A stretch of DNA of 54,977 nucleotides from Rhizosphaericola sp047606825 (lineage in GTDB: Bacteria > Bacteroidota > Bacteroidia > Chitinophagales > Chitinophagaceae), in assembly GCA_047606825.1 (NCBI GenBank), contig JASGDY010000047.1:1-54977 (forward strand), written 5' to 3'. A program made the position numbers and the translations under genes. Positions 18,037 through 27,187 of this stretch are shown here, piece after piece; position 1 is the stretch's first letter; each line of letters opens with the position of its first letter. Under the pieces are notes generated by a model that saw only the letters and a list, made by a program, of their open reading frames with translations, had not been told where the DNA came from and ran no database searches.

Positions 18037-20466
18037 TTATTCCGTCCGCAAACTCTTGACTGGATTGGCTCTTGCTGCTTTCACGGCCTGGTAACTTATT
18101 GTTACAAGGGCGATGACGATCGCAAGGACTCCTGCTGACAAGAATATATACCATTGAAGCGAAGTACGGTAGGCAAAGGTTTGCAGCCATCGATGCATTG
18201 CCCACCATGCAACGGGAAAAGCGATAAGCATCGCAATGACGATCAGCTTTGCAAACTCTTTGGAAAGTAACGTCACGATGCTGCCGACGCTTGCTCCCAA
18301 TACTTTGCGCACGCCTATTTCTTTGGTGCGTTGTTCCGCTGCAAAAGTGACCAAGCCATATAAGCCAAGACAGGCAACGAAAATCGCCAGTGCGGCAAAT
18401 GCGACAAACAGTTTGCCTGTCTGTTGTTCCGCATGGTAAATGTTGGCAAAGTCCGTATCCATAAATGTATAGTTGAATGGTTGTGTCGGTACCATGCTAC
18501 TCCATTTGTTTTGGATACTGTTGATGGCAGGCGAAATATTTTTTGTATCAATGCGCACGGAAATGCTGCCAGGGCTATTGCCCAAGTGCAGGATAGCCGG
18601 ACCTACCACTTCGCGCATCGAGCTGAAATTAAAATCTTTTACAACGCCGACGACGTGAAAGGGGACTCCTTTTATTTTGTCGGTTCCTTCATCGTTTCTC
18701 GGCTGATACATCGTTGCTTCCAACGGTTTTTTAAAGCCTAACATTTTAACCGCCGTTTCGTTTAAGATAATTGCCGACGAATCGGACGGAAAATCTTTTG
18801 AAAAATTTCTCCCCTGTGCCATCTGCATACCAAGTGTTGGTATGTAATTTTCGTCAATTAAAAAATCGTTTATCAAGATGACTTGAGTGGCATCCAGCAT
18901 CGCATTCCTAAACCAGCCGTTCCTGCTATAAGATGAGGACGTAGGCAGGTTTTGCGAAACCGTTGCATTTTCCACGCCGGTAATATGTAGTAGTTCATTC
19001 CTGAACGTATTGATTTCCTTACCCAGATAATCGGTGTTGTGCAGGGTTAAAACCTGGTTGCGGTCGTAGCCGATTTTTTTGTTTTGTATAAAATGTAGTT
19101 GGTTGTATATAACAATCGTACTTACCATTAATATAATGGAAATGCAAAACTGGAACACTACCAGACTGCTGCGCAACCAACTGTTCTTAAATCCTTTGGC
19201 AATACTGCCTTTTAATACTTTTGCCGGATCGAATGCCGACAAATAGAATGCAGGATAGCTGCCCGCCATACAACCGACGACAAATATCAGCAGAACCATA
19301 ACTGGCAAGAGCCATGAAGAAAACAAAACATGAATGTGCATACTTTTCCCTGTAAGCTGGTTGAACAATGGAAGCAATGCCGCCGCAATGAAAACAGCCA
19401 ATAACATCGCAAGGAAACTTACCAAAACAGACTCTGTTAAAAATTGTGCGATGAGGTCTTTGCGTGTGGAACCGGCGACTTTTCTTACGCCTACTTCCTT
19501 GGCACGGTTGGCCGAGCGCGCGGTGGAAAGATTCATGAAGTTGACGCACGCGATCAGCAAAATAAATATGGCGATTACGGAAAAGATATAGACATACTCC
19601 ATGCTACCGTTGGCTTCAAATTCCCCGACTTTATCGGAATGCAGATGGATGTCTTTCAATGGCATCAAGGTATAGAGAAAATGATATCCTGATTTTTGTG
19701 CATCGTTGAGCGAGACATGGAGCAATGCCTGCAATTGCTTGCTGAGATAGTTGTTGACGGTTGCATCCACGTCTTTTTGGGTCTGTTGCGGGGTAGTGCC
19801 GGGCTTGACCAATAGGTAGGAAGTCGCATTGTTGTTGAGCCATGAGTCCATGCCCAACCCGTGGTTGCCAAGCGGTCGTATAAAATTGAAATGAAAATGC
19901 GACTGCGCGGGTATGTCTTTTATTACACCTGTGATTTTGCAATGGATGCTGTCGTTGAGGATTAATGTTTGTCCAACAACATTCGTCGTGTTGAAATATT
20001 TTTTTGCAGTGCTTTCGTCCATTACAATAGCGTCTGGGTCGTTCAATGCCGTCGCAGGATTACCCGCCAACATTGGTAGGGTAAATACTTTAAACAATGT
20101 GGAGTCTGCAAACACCAGGTTTTGTTCGCGCAGGTTGCGGTCGCCTTTTTTTACCAATACATCCCCGTCTTGCCAGAGCCGCACCATTTGCTCTATATGC
20201 GGATAGTCGCGCACCAGCGCAGGCCCCAAAGGAAAAGGTGTGACAGTTCCTTTAAAACCTGAACCATTAAAGAAAAGGTCGCTGTCCACGCGATAGATAC
20301 GGTCGGCGTTGGTGTTGTATTTATCGTAGTTCAGTTCGTCTTTTACATACAACACTATCAATAGACAAACGGACAGGCCTATCGCCAGTCCAAGGACGTT
20401 GATAAAGGAAAATACCTTGCTTCTCCTAATGTTCCGCCAAGCTGTTTTTAAATAATTCCTGAACAT
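18037..20466 (-). CDS. MacB/FtsX-type ABC transporter permease F (809 aa)
   Basis: Two-half FtsX permease with TM1 at about residues 20-43 (SFINVLGLAIGLSVCLLIVL). The first cytoplasmic motif is RAKEVGVRKVAGSTR and the second TKEIGVRKVLG at 714; the tail is ARANPVKSLRTE. The periplasmic part contains LREQNLVFADSTLFKVF and DIHLHSD, matching permease C. It is flanked on both sides by the shortened palindrome form (R6, R7), which supports recent duplication of the gene plus spacer within block 2. Inner membrane; substrate unknown. Confidence 0.91.
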   Translation of the reverse strand: MFRNYLKTAWRNIRRSKVFSFINVLGLAIGLSVCLLIVLYVKDELNYDKYNTNADRIYRVDSDLFFNGSGFKGTVTPFPLGPALVRDYPHIEQMVRLWQDGDVLVKKGDRNLREQNLVFADSTLFKVFTLPMLAGNPATALNDPDAIVMDESTAKKYFNTTNVVGQTLILNDSIHCKITGVIKDIPAQSHFHFNFIRPLGNHGLGMDSWLNNNATSYLLVKPGTTPQQTQKDVDATVNNYLSKQLQALLHVSLNDAQKSGYHFLYTLMPLKDIHLHSDKVGEFEANGSMEYVYIFSVIAIFILLIACVNFMNLSTARSANRAKEVGVRKVAGSTRKDLIAQFLTESVLVSFLAMLLAVFIAAALLPLFNQLTGKSMHIHVLFSSWLLPVMVLLIFVVGCMAGSYPAFYLSAFDPAKVLKGSIAKGFKNSWLRSSLVVFQFCISIILMVSTIVIYNQLHFIQNKKIGYDRNQVLTLHNTDYLGKEINTFRNELLHITGVENATVSQNLPTSSSYSRNGWFRNAMLDATQVILINDFLIDENYIPTLGMQMAQGRNFSKDFPSDSSAIILNETAVKMLGFKKPLEATMYQPRNDEGTDKIKGVPFHVVGVVKDFNFSSMREVVGPAILHLGNSPGSISVRIDTKNISPAINSIQNKWSSMVPTQPFNYTFMDTDFANIYHAEQQTGKLFVAFAALAIFVACLGLYGLVTFAAEQRTKEIGVRKVLGASVGSIVTLLSKEFAKLIVIAMLIAFPVAWWAMHRWLQTFAYRTSLQWYIFLSAGVLAIVIALVTISYQAVKAARANPVKSLRTE

Positions 20467-20476
20467 GGTATTATTA

Positions 20477-20504
20477 ATTGAAAATTGAAAATTAATAATT
20501 GAGA
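20477..20504. repeat. Heptamer tract in the permease F leader
   Basis: Units ATTGAAA, ATTGAAA, ATTAATA, ATTGAGA, one substitution away from the tract at 17879. Confidence 0.75.
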
Positions 20505-20525
20505 ATGTCTGAACTGTGATTTTTG

Positions 20526-20611
20526 AGCCTCACCCCGACCCCTGGGCGTAGCGAAACCTAAGACTTCGCGTCTCCCCTCTCCTTGTTAGGAGAGGGGTCG
20601 GGGGTGAGGTT
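20526..20611. repeat. Bipartite palindrome R7 (shortened left half)
   Basis: Nearly identical to R6, including the GACCCCTGGGCGTAGCG replacement. Located between permeases F and G. Confidence 0.85.
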
Positions 20612-20635
20612 TCATTACCAAGTCATCAAATTGAT

Positions 20636-23086
20636 TTATTCCGTCCTTAACACCGTTGCCGGATTGGCCTTCGCGGCCTTTAAGGACCACGACCACAATA
20701 TCACAAGTGCGACAATTGACATCCCGACCGCACACACCGGAAATATCCACCAACTCAATTTTGTCTTATAGGCAAAATCCTGTAGCCATTCATGCGAAAA
20801 ATACCAGGCTATCGGAAATGCGATGACGGAAGCCAATACGATCAGGCCTATCAGGTTGCGTGACAACAGTCCCAATATCTGCGGAATGGATGCTCCCAAT
20901 ACTTTTCGGATGCCGATTTCCTTGGTGCGTTGGTTCGCCATGAACATGACCAATCCTATCAATCCCATGCAACTGATAAATATCGATAAACCAGTTGCCC
21001 AAGTCAACAGGGTATTGAGCCGTATCTGTTGGCTGTACATGGATTCTATCGTCTTGTCAAAAAACGTATAGGCAAATATCTTTTCCGGATACGCTTTTTG
21101 GAACGCACGTTGGACATCGTTTAATGTTTTTGTCCAGTCTTTTGGATTGCTGGAACTAAGCGCAAAGGATATCGTGTAGGCATAACCAAAGTCATTGGCA
21201 AACAAAACCGTTGGCTGTATTGGGTTTGCGAGAGACATCGTGTTGAAATCCTTGACGACGCCTGAGATGCGCGAAGTGTCTGCATTGCCGCCACGCACCA
21301 ATGCGCCAATCGCCGCTTTGGAACTTGCAAAACCCATTTGTTTCATCAATGTTTCATTGATTAAAATATCGGGAACAGTAGTACTTGTGTCGATTTTGAC
21401 ATTGCTGCCGGCAATCAGTTTGAGCCCAAAAAGAGAGAGATAGTTGTCGTCAATGTTTCTCACGTGTACAGCATCGATATCCTTTTTTTCTTTTCCGTTT
21501 TTTACTGTCAATTTGGTGGAATGCCACCCAATTAAGGCAGGTGTGCCGGATGATTGCGATACATTGGCAATACCGGGAATGGAACGCATAGTTTGTGCCA
21601 AGACGCTTATCTGGCTTCGTTTTCCCAAGGCATAGTCCGGTGTGTAAAAAGACACAATCGCATCTTTTTTAAATCCCATGTCTTTATTTAAAACATATTG
21701 TATCTGTTTGCCAATGACAAATACGATAATTAAAAAACACTGCGCCACAACAAACTGCAATACGATCAAGGATTGGCGCAGCCATATCTTTTCCGGCTTT
21801 CCGGTCTTGTTGGTATTGCCTTTCAATGCCTGTATCGGTTGGTATTTTGACATGACAAATGCCGGATAGATGCCGGACAATAATGTCAATATTACGATAA
21901 GCGAGACTATATAAATGGCGGTCAACGGTTGCCAGATAACGTCCAACGTCATCGTCTCCGGTATGAATTTTCTAAAAGCTTGGAACAATACAGGATATAG
22001 CGCAAACGCCAACAAGGTCGCACCGCATATCAACAAAAACGTCTCGATGAGGAACTGTTGGATAATCTGTTGTTTGTTGCCGCCAAAGGTTTTGCGGACA
22101 CCGACTTCCTTGGCACGTAAGGTGGACTGCGCTGTTGTTAAGTTGACGAAGTTGATGACGGCCAACAATGTCAACACGACGGCAAGCAATGCGATGTTCC
22201 GTAGATTTTTTTGTGCCCCATTTCCTGGCGTGACTTGCGGATTGAGGTGTATGTCCTGCAATGCTTGCAATCGTCCATAAGGTACAATGTCTTTGGGGTT
22301 GTCGTTGTGTATATTGTCTTTAAAAAGTTGTTGTATCTGTTTGTTGACTTGTGTTGGATTGGCATTGGGGTGTAATAATACGAGACATTGCGATGCGTAG
22401 CTAACATTCGTCCAATCTGGTGTTCCAATCAGCGATTTTTGAAGGTTGGTTTCCGTTACCGTCTTTAGGGAAATAAAAATCTTATTGTCGAAGTCCGTTG
22501 TTTGTTTAACGTCGGCTACGATACCTGTAATGACCGTATTGATAGAATCGTTAAAGACAAGTTGCCGACCGATGATATTGTTTGTTGGGACATTTGGGAA
22601 GAAATACTTGGCCTTGGATTCGGACAGTACGACATGGTTGAGTTCGTTCAAGGATTTGGGATTTCCTGCCAACCATTTCATCGGAAATATTTGAAAATAC
22701 TGGTCATCCGCGAAAATAGTACCCTTTGCAGAATTGACAATTTTACGCTGTCCTTTTCCGTTCCGTGCTATCTCAATCGTTGCGTCGTCCATTGCTTCGT
22801 CGATATAATGCGCCACGGCATCAATGCTTGTTACTTTGTCCGTTATTGCTTTGGGAGCAAGTACCGAAATTCCTGAATTGGTGCCCAATTCGCCCCATTG
22901 GGTATATACTCGATAAATGCGTTCACCGTTCGGTTCCCATTTGTCAAAACTATATTCATGCTGTATAATCAAAAAGATAATCAACGCCGCACTGATGCCG
23001 ATTGACAGCCCCAATATATTGATTATCGATGTCGCCTTGTTTTTCATCAAGGAACGAAACGCTGTTTTGAAATAGTTTTTAAACAT
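20636..23086 (-). CDS. MacB/FtsX-type ABC transporter permease G (816 aa)
   Basis: Two-half FtsX permease with TM1 at about residues 18-41 (TSIINILGLSIGISAALIIFL). The first cytoplasmic motif is RAKEVGVRKTFGGNK and the second TKEIGIRKVLGASI at 721. The tail is the most deviant of the eight, KAAKANPATVLRTE, yet still ends LRTE. It shares length and several periplasmic segments with permease B. Neighbours are R7 downstream and R8 upstream. The conserved Arg of the ARANP tail is Lys here, so this member may have drifted functionally. Confidence 0.91.
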   Translation of the reverse strand: MFKNYFKTAFRSLMKNKATSIINILGLSIGISAALIIFLIIQHEYSFDKWEPNGERIYRVYTQWGELGTNSGISVLAPKAITDKVTSIDAVAHYIDEAMDDATIEIARNGKGQRKIVNSAKGTIFADDQYFQIFPMKWLAGNPKSLNELNHVVLSESKAKYFFPNVPTNNIIGRQLVFNDSINTVITGIVADVKQTTDFDNKIFISLKTVTETNLQKSLIGTPDWTNVSYASQCLVLLHPNANPTQVNKQIQQLFKDNIHNDNPKDIVPYGRLQALQDIHLNPQVTPGNGAQKNLRNIALLAVVLTLLAVINFVNLTTAQSTLRAKEVGVRKTFGGNKQQIIQQFLIETFLLICGATLLAFALYPVLFQAFRKFIPETMTLDVIWQPLTAIYIVSLIVILTLLSGIYPAFVMSKYQPIQALKGNTNKTGKPEKIWLRQSLIVLQFVVAQCFLIIVFVIGKQIQYVLNKDMGFKKDAIVSFYTPDYALGKRSQISVLAQTMRSIPGIANVSQSSGTPALIGWHSTKLTVKNGKEKKDIDAVHVRNIDDNYLSLFGLKLIAGSNVKIDTSTTVPDILINETLMKQMGFASSKAAIGALVRGGNADTSRISGVVKDFNTMSLANPIQPTVLFANDFGYAYTISFALSSSNPKDWTKTLNDVQRAFQKAYPEKIFAYTFFDKTIESMYSQQIRLNTLLTWATGLSIFISCMGLIGLVMFMANQRTKEIGIRKVLGASIPQILGLLSRNLIGLIVLASVIAFPIAWYFSHEWLQDFAYKTKLSWWIFPVCAVGMSIVALVILWSWSLKAAKANPATVLRTE

Positions 23087-23096
23087 GGTTTATTTA

Positions 23097-23124
23097 ATTG
23101 AGAATTGAAAATTAATAATTGAGA
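23097..23124. repeat. Heptamer tract in the permease G leader
   Basis: Same four units as at 17879 (ATTGAGA, ATTGAAA, ATTAATA, ATTGAGA), followed by TGTCTGAACTGTG. Confidence 0.75.
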
Positions 23125-23145
23125 ATGTCTGAACTGTGTTTTTTG

Positions 23146-23246
23146 AGCCTCACCCCCGACCCCTCTCCTAACAAGGAGAGGGGAGACGCGAAGTCTTAGG
23201 TTTCGCTACACCCCTCTCTTTTAGGAGAGGGGTCGGGGGTGAGGTT
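23146..23246. repeat. Bipartite palindrome R8 (full length)
   Basis: Full form with both inner hairpins, between permeases G and H. It is the only complete copy in block 2. Confidence 0.9.
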
Positions 23247-23262
23247 TCATCATCAAATTGCT

Positions 23263-25638
23263 TTACTCCGTCCGCAGACTCTTAACCGGATTAGCTCTCG
23301 CGGCGCGCAGCGACAGTATGCCAACGGTAAGAAGCGCAATAGTAATCGACAATAGACCCGCCAATGCAAAAGCCCATATTGGTACGTTGATGCGATATTC
23401 ATAGTTCTGCAACCAGTTAACGGAAACATACCATGCTATCGGAATTGCGATGACTAAGGCAATGATGACGAGTTTTAAGAAGTCCTTGGACAATAGTGTT
23501 GTAATGCTTGCCACGCTTGCTCCCAATACTTTGCGCACGCCGATTTCCTTTGTTCGCGCCTCTGCCATATAAGCTGCAAGTCCAAACAGTCCCAGACAGG
23601 AGATGAATATCGTCAGTCCTGAGAACAGGTTGGTCAGCGTCCCGGTGCGTTCTATATTGACAAATTTTTCTGCATAGATGGCATCCGTAAACTTATAGTC
23701 AAAAGGATAGTCGGGATTGTATTTTTTAAAGATAGATTCAATCTTTTTCAGGTTTTCGGCAATAGGATGCGCAGGGTTAAGGCGGTAATGCATCGCTCCA
23801 AACCATGACATCGGACCATATATCATCATCGGTGCTACGTTGTCGGTAGGAGATTCGATGATGAAATCCTTGATTACGCCCACGACTTTCCAATGTTCTC
23901 CCCAGTCAGTGGTCAGCTTGGTGCCTATCGGATGTGTAAGTCCCATTTTTTTGATGGCTGTTTCGTTGAGCAATACGGCATTGCTGTCCGCCGGATAGTT
24001 ATAGATGTTTATGTCCCGTCCTTCCAAAAGCGTAAGGTTCAGCGTCTTGACAAGGTCTGCATCGGAAGCGAATTTGTCAAAACTCAACATTTTACTTTTC
24101 TCGTTGCTGCCCGTCCAGCTGTAACCGATGCCGCGGCTCCAACGCTCCGTGATGGGAGACATGGTTTTGGAGACGGAAGTGACAGCGCCACTACTTATCA
24201 GTTCTTGTCGGATGACAGGATAATTTTTTTCCATGTCGCCGGAAAACAAGGAATACAGCAATGCGTCTTTGTTGTATCCACGGTCGCGGCTCTGTATGTA
24301 ATGGATTTGTCGGGAAATGATAATAGTGGACACAATCAGGACAATCGCAAAAGTAAACTGTACTACAACCAATACCGAACGTGGATTGACTCTGGACTGC
24401 GCTTTGCGATAAGTTCCTTTCAGAACTTTGACAGGATTGAATGCGGACAGGAAAAACGCCGGATAACTACCTGCTAATAGCCCTGTAAACAATATGAAAC
24501 CGATGCTGAACAATATAAAATAAATATTTTCGATTGGGATGGTAAGTTCTTTACCGATAAGATGGTTGTAAAATGGTAAAACGAGTAATGCTATTCCCAA
24601 TGCTATTATATAGGCGCATAAGGATATAAGCACACTTTCCATTAAAAATTGTCCTACCAAAGACGCTTTCCGCGCGCCGACTACTTTCCGTACACCGACT
24701 TCCTTGGCTCTTTTTTCGCTCCTTGCCGTACTTAGGTTCATGAAATTGATACAGGCGATTAATAAGATAATCCCTGCGACCACGCCAAACAATCTTACCA
24801 TCACGCCATGTCCGGCGACATATTTCCCGTTCTCTACTTTGTCGTATAAGTAAGACTTCGTAAACGGGTATGCATTGACCTCGTAGTTTGAAGGAAGTTT
24901 ACTTCCTTTGGTATGCTCTATTGTTATGTTTTTAATTTTGTTGTTGAAACGATTCAGTTCTGTACCGGGTGTCAAAGTGATATACGTCATGCAGAAATTG
25001 TTGGTCCAATTGGGAGATTCCCAGCCCAACTTTTCCCTGTAATTCCAAGGAAGTAGATAGTCGAAATTAAAGGTTGTATTAGAAGGTAAATCTTTTAATA
25101 CAGCACTAACGGTAAACAAATCCGAGGAATCTATCTTTACTGTTTTTCCGACAGGATTGGCGTTGCCAAACAGTTGCTTTGATAGTTTCTCGGTAAGGAC
25201 AATACTATTATTGCTTGTCAAGGCGTTGGTTGCATTCCCATAAGCCAATGGAAAATCAAACATTTTTAAGAAACCGGAATCCACAAATCCACCGTTTGCA
25301 TACAGCTTCTTTTCCCCGACGGTAAACAGAAAACTGTAATAGCTGTACCGTGTCATGTCCTCTACTTCAGGATAGTCCTGCTTCAAGGTTGTGCCCAATA
25401 CGTTGGGCGTCATTTGCCATAGGTCTACAACACCGTCAAACCCCTTCCCTCTGTTGTACAGTACATACGAGCGGTCTGCTTTTTTGAAGAAACGGTTAGT
25501 GCTTGTTTCATTGACGACCCATAGCATGATTAATAGCGCACTGGCCATGCCAATCGCCAACCCCAATATGTTCAGTGTCGAGAAACCTTTGTTCCGTAAC
25601 AAACTTCTGAACGCTGTTTTGAAATAATTTTTGAACAT
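23263..25638 (-). CDS. MacB/FtsX-type ABC transporter permease H (791 aa)
   Basis: First permease of the array in transcription order, 190 bp after the adaptor gene. Two-half FtsX protein with TM1 at about residues 20-42 (STLNILGLAIGMASALLIML). The first cytoplasmic motif is RAKEVGVRKVVGARK and the second TKEIGVRKVLG at 696; the tail is ARANPVKSLRTE. Its close similarity to permease E at the other end of the same block suggests that both derive from one recent duplication, with F and G between them. Its 3' end lies 17 bp from palindrome R8. Confidence 0.91.
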   Translation of the reverse strand: MFKNYFKTAFRSLLRNKGFSTLNILGLAIGMASALLIMLWVVNETSTNRFFKKADRSYVLYNRGKGFDGVVDLWQMTPNVLGTTLKQDYPEVEDMTRYSYYSFLFTVGEKKLYANGGFVDSGFLKMFDFPLAYGNATNALTSNNSIVLTEKLSKQLFGNANPVGKTVKIDSSDLFTVSAVLKDLPSNTTFNFDYLLPWNYREKLGWESPNWTNNFCMTYITLTPGTELNRFNNKIKNITIEHTKGSKLPSNYEVNAYPFTKSYLYDKVENGKYVAGHGVMVRLFGVVAGIILLIACINFMNLSTARSEKRAKEVGVRKVVGARKASLVGQFLMESVLISLCAYIIALGIALLVLPFYNHLIGKELTIPIENIYFILFSIGFILFTGLLAGSYPAFFLSAFNPVKVLKGTYRKAQSRVNPRSVLVVVQFTFAIVLIVSTIIISRQIHYIQSRDRGYNKDALLYSLFSGDMEKNYPVIRQELISSGAVTSVSKTMSPITERWSRGIGYSWTGSNEKSKMLSFDKFASDADLVKTLNLTLLEGRDINIYNYPADSNAVLLNETAIKKMGLTHPIGTKLTTDWGEHWKVVGVIKDFIIESPTDNVAPMMIYGPMSWFGAMHYRLNPAHPIAENLKKIESIFKKYNPDYPFDYKFTDAIYAEKFVNIERTGTLTNLFSGLTIFISCLGLFGLAAYMAEARTKEIGVRKVLGASVASITTLLSKDFLKLVIIALVIAIPIAWYVSVNWLQNYEYRINVPIWAFALAGLLSITIALLTVGILSLRAARANPVKSLRTE

Positions 25639-25648
25639 GGTATATTTA

Positions 25649-25669
25649 ATTGAGAATTAATAATTGAGA
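25649..25669. repeat. Heptamer tract in the permease H leader
   Basis: Three units: ATTGAGA, ATTAATA, ATTGAGA. One unit fewer than its relatives at E, F and G. Confidence 0.7.
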
Positions 25670-25690
25670 ATGTCTGAACTGTGATTTTTG

Positions 25691-25740
25691 AGCCTCACCC
25701 CCGACCCCTCTCCCAAGTGAGAGGGGTCGGGGGTGAGGTT
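25691..25740. repeat. Bipartite palindrome R9 (half size)
   Basis: Only the outer stem and a single inner hairpin (CTCTCCCAAGTGAGAG) remain, giving a 50-bp hairpin between the adaptor gene and permease H. Confidence 0.85.
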
Positions 25741-25750
25741 TTCTTTTATT

Positions 25751-25827
25751 TGTCAGAACTGTGATTTATATGGTTTATCTGATTATCATGATTAATCATA
25801 TTAATCACATAAATCACAGTTCAGACA
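25751..25827. repeat. Compact TGTCTGAAC inverted repeat
   Basis: A 77-bp near-palindrome: TGTCAGAACTGTGATTTAT at the left, ATAAATCACAGTTCAGACA at the right, with a TCATGATTAATCAT-rich centre. It sits directly after the adaptor stop codon and is the cleanest copy of the family in the window. Confidence 0.8.
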
Positions 25828-25828
25828 A

Positions 25829-27079
25829 TTATTTCAATATCAACTCCTGGTTGTCACCGTAACTTTCATAACTGCTCGTCACTACTTTGTCCCCGGGATT
25901 TAATCCTTTTATGACTTCATAATAATCGGGATTCTGTCCGCCGACCTGGATGTCCACTCTGTAAGCCTTTGAACCGTCTTGGCTGATTTTGAATATCCAG
26001 TTGCCGCCTGTCTGTTGGAAAAAACCACCACGAGGCAAAAGGGTCGCAGGACGGTCGTCGCTGAGTGTCAGCATAATCTGTACGGTCTGTCCGCGACGTA
26101 TGTTTTCCGGGGCTTTCCCGACAAAATTCATGTCCACTTGGAAACGCCCGTTGGTTACTTGTGTATAGACTTTTTTGATTTCCAGTTGGTAGTTTTTGTC
26201 GCCGATCTGTGCCGTTCCTGTCAAGCCCGCAAAGACATTGTTGATATAGTGTTCATCCACATCGACACGTAGTTTATAGCTGCTGACTACGTCAATCTGG
26301 CCGAGACGCGCACCCTTGTTGATGTTCTGTCCGATTTCGGCGTCGAGTGAGGTCAACTGCCCGTCCACGGGCGCTTTCACGACCAGGTCTTCCACTTTCT
26401 GCTTCATCAGTCCGAGAGCCCTTTGCGCTCCTTCGTACAGTCTTTGGTTCTGGGTTAACTGTTGCTGTTTGGTTGTCGAATCCTGGCTGAGGATTTGTTT
26501 TTGCAGTTCTTTTTTGCGCTGCAAATAGTTGTAGTTGATTTCGTCTTTTTTATAGTCCTGCGAACCGATGACTTTTTCTTTGATTAATTTCTGGTCGAGG
26601 TTGTATAGCCGTTCCGCTTCCGAAAGCTGGCTTTCCACGTCTGCCAAGGCGTTTAGGCTGCTGACCGTTGTCTGCCTGGCACTGTTCTGTGCAATCTGCA
26701 CTTGCGTCAATGTGTTGTACACCCCGTTTTGTTCAGCGACGAGGCTCATCATCAGGTCGGGATTGGAAAGGCGCAGGATGGGTTGCCCTTTTTTCATCAT
26801 CGTTCCGTCCTCCACGTATTTTTCTTCTACGCGGCCGCCTTCCATCGCGTCCAGATAGATGGTCGTTACGGGCATCACGACACCGTTGACGGGAATGTAG
26901 TTTTTAAAATTACCTTTCGTCACTTCACTGATGGTAATTCTTTCCTTTTCCACGTTGAGTTTGGAACCACCGGAGGCATAATAGATGCTGCCGCCGACGA
27001 GCCCTCCCAACAGTAGGATGCCCACGATTAGACTGATACGTTTCTTGCTCCATTTTTTCTTTTCAATTACTTTGTCCAT
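25829..27079 (-). CDS. Efflux periplasmic adaptor subunit (HlyD/MacA family)
   Basis: A 416-residue membrane-fusion protein. It has a basic N-terminus, one TM anchor at about residues 17-36, a lipoyl-like segment around 75-110, a long helical hairpin (about 120-225, Gln-rich coiled coil) and the C-terminal beta-barrel and proximal domains ending in GLNPGDKVVTSS. It bridges inner-membrane permease and outer-membrane channel in tripartite pumps. It is the promoter-proximal gene of the minus-strand locus and lies divergent from the response regulator at 27539. The ATG is chosen because MDKVIEKKKW precedes the TM segment, as is usual for this family. Confidence 0.9.
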   Translation of the reverse strand: MDKVIEKKKWSKKRISLIVGILLLGGLVGGSIYYASGGSKLNVEKERITISEVTKGNFKNYIPVNGVVMPVTTIYLDAMEGGRVEEKYVEDGTMMKKGQPILRLSNPDLMMSLVAEQNGVYNTLTQVQIAQNSARQTTVSSLNALADVESQLSEAERLYNLDQKLIKEKVIGSQDYKKDEINYNYLQRKKELQKQILSQDSTTKQQQLTQNQRLYEGAQRALGLMKQKVEDLVVKAPVDGQLTSLDAEIGQNINKGARLGQIDVVSSYKLRVDVDEHYINNVFAGLTGTAQIGDKNYQLEIKKVYTQVTNGRFQVDMNFVGKAPENIRRGQTVQIMLTLSDDRPATLLPRGGFFQQTGGNWIFKISQDGSKAYRVDIQVGGQNPDYYEVIKGLNPGDKVVTSSYESYGDNQELILK

Positions 27080-27187
27080 TTTTCAGTTATATTGGGTTAT
27101 GCTGTTTTTACAATTAGGTCAGATGTGGAAACATCCGACGTCAACACATGAGAAAATTTTATTTATTTCAATTATGGAATATTGTTT

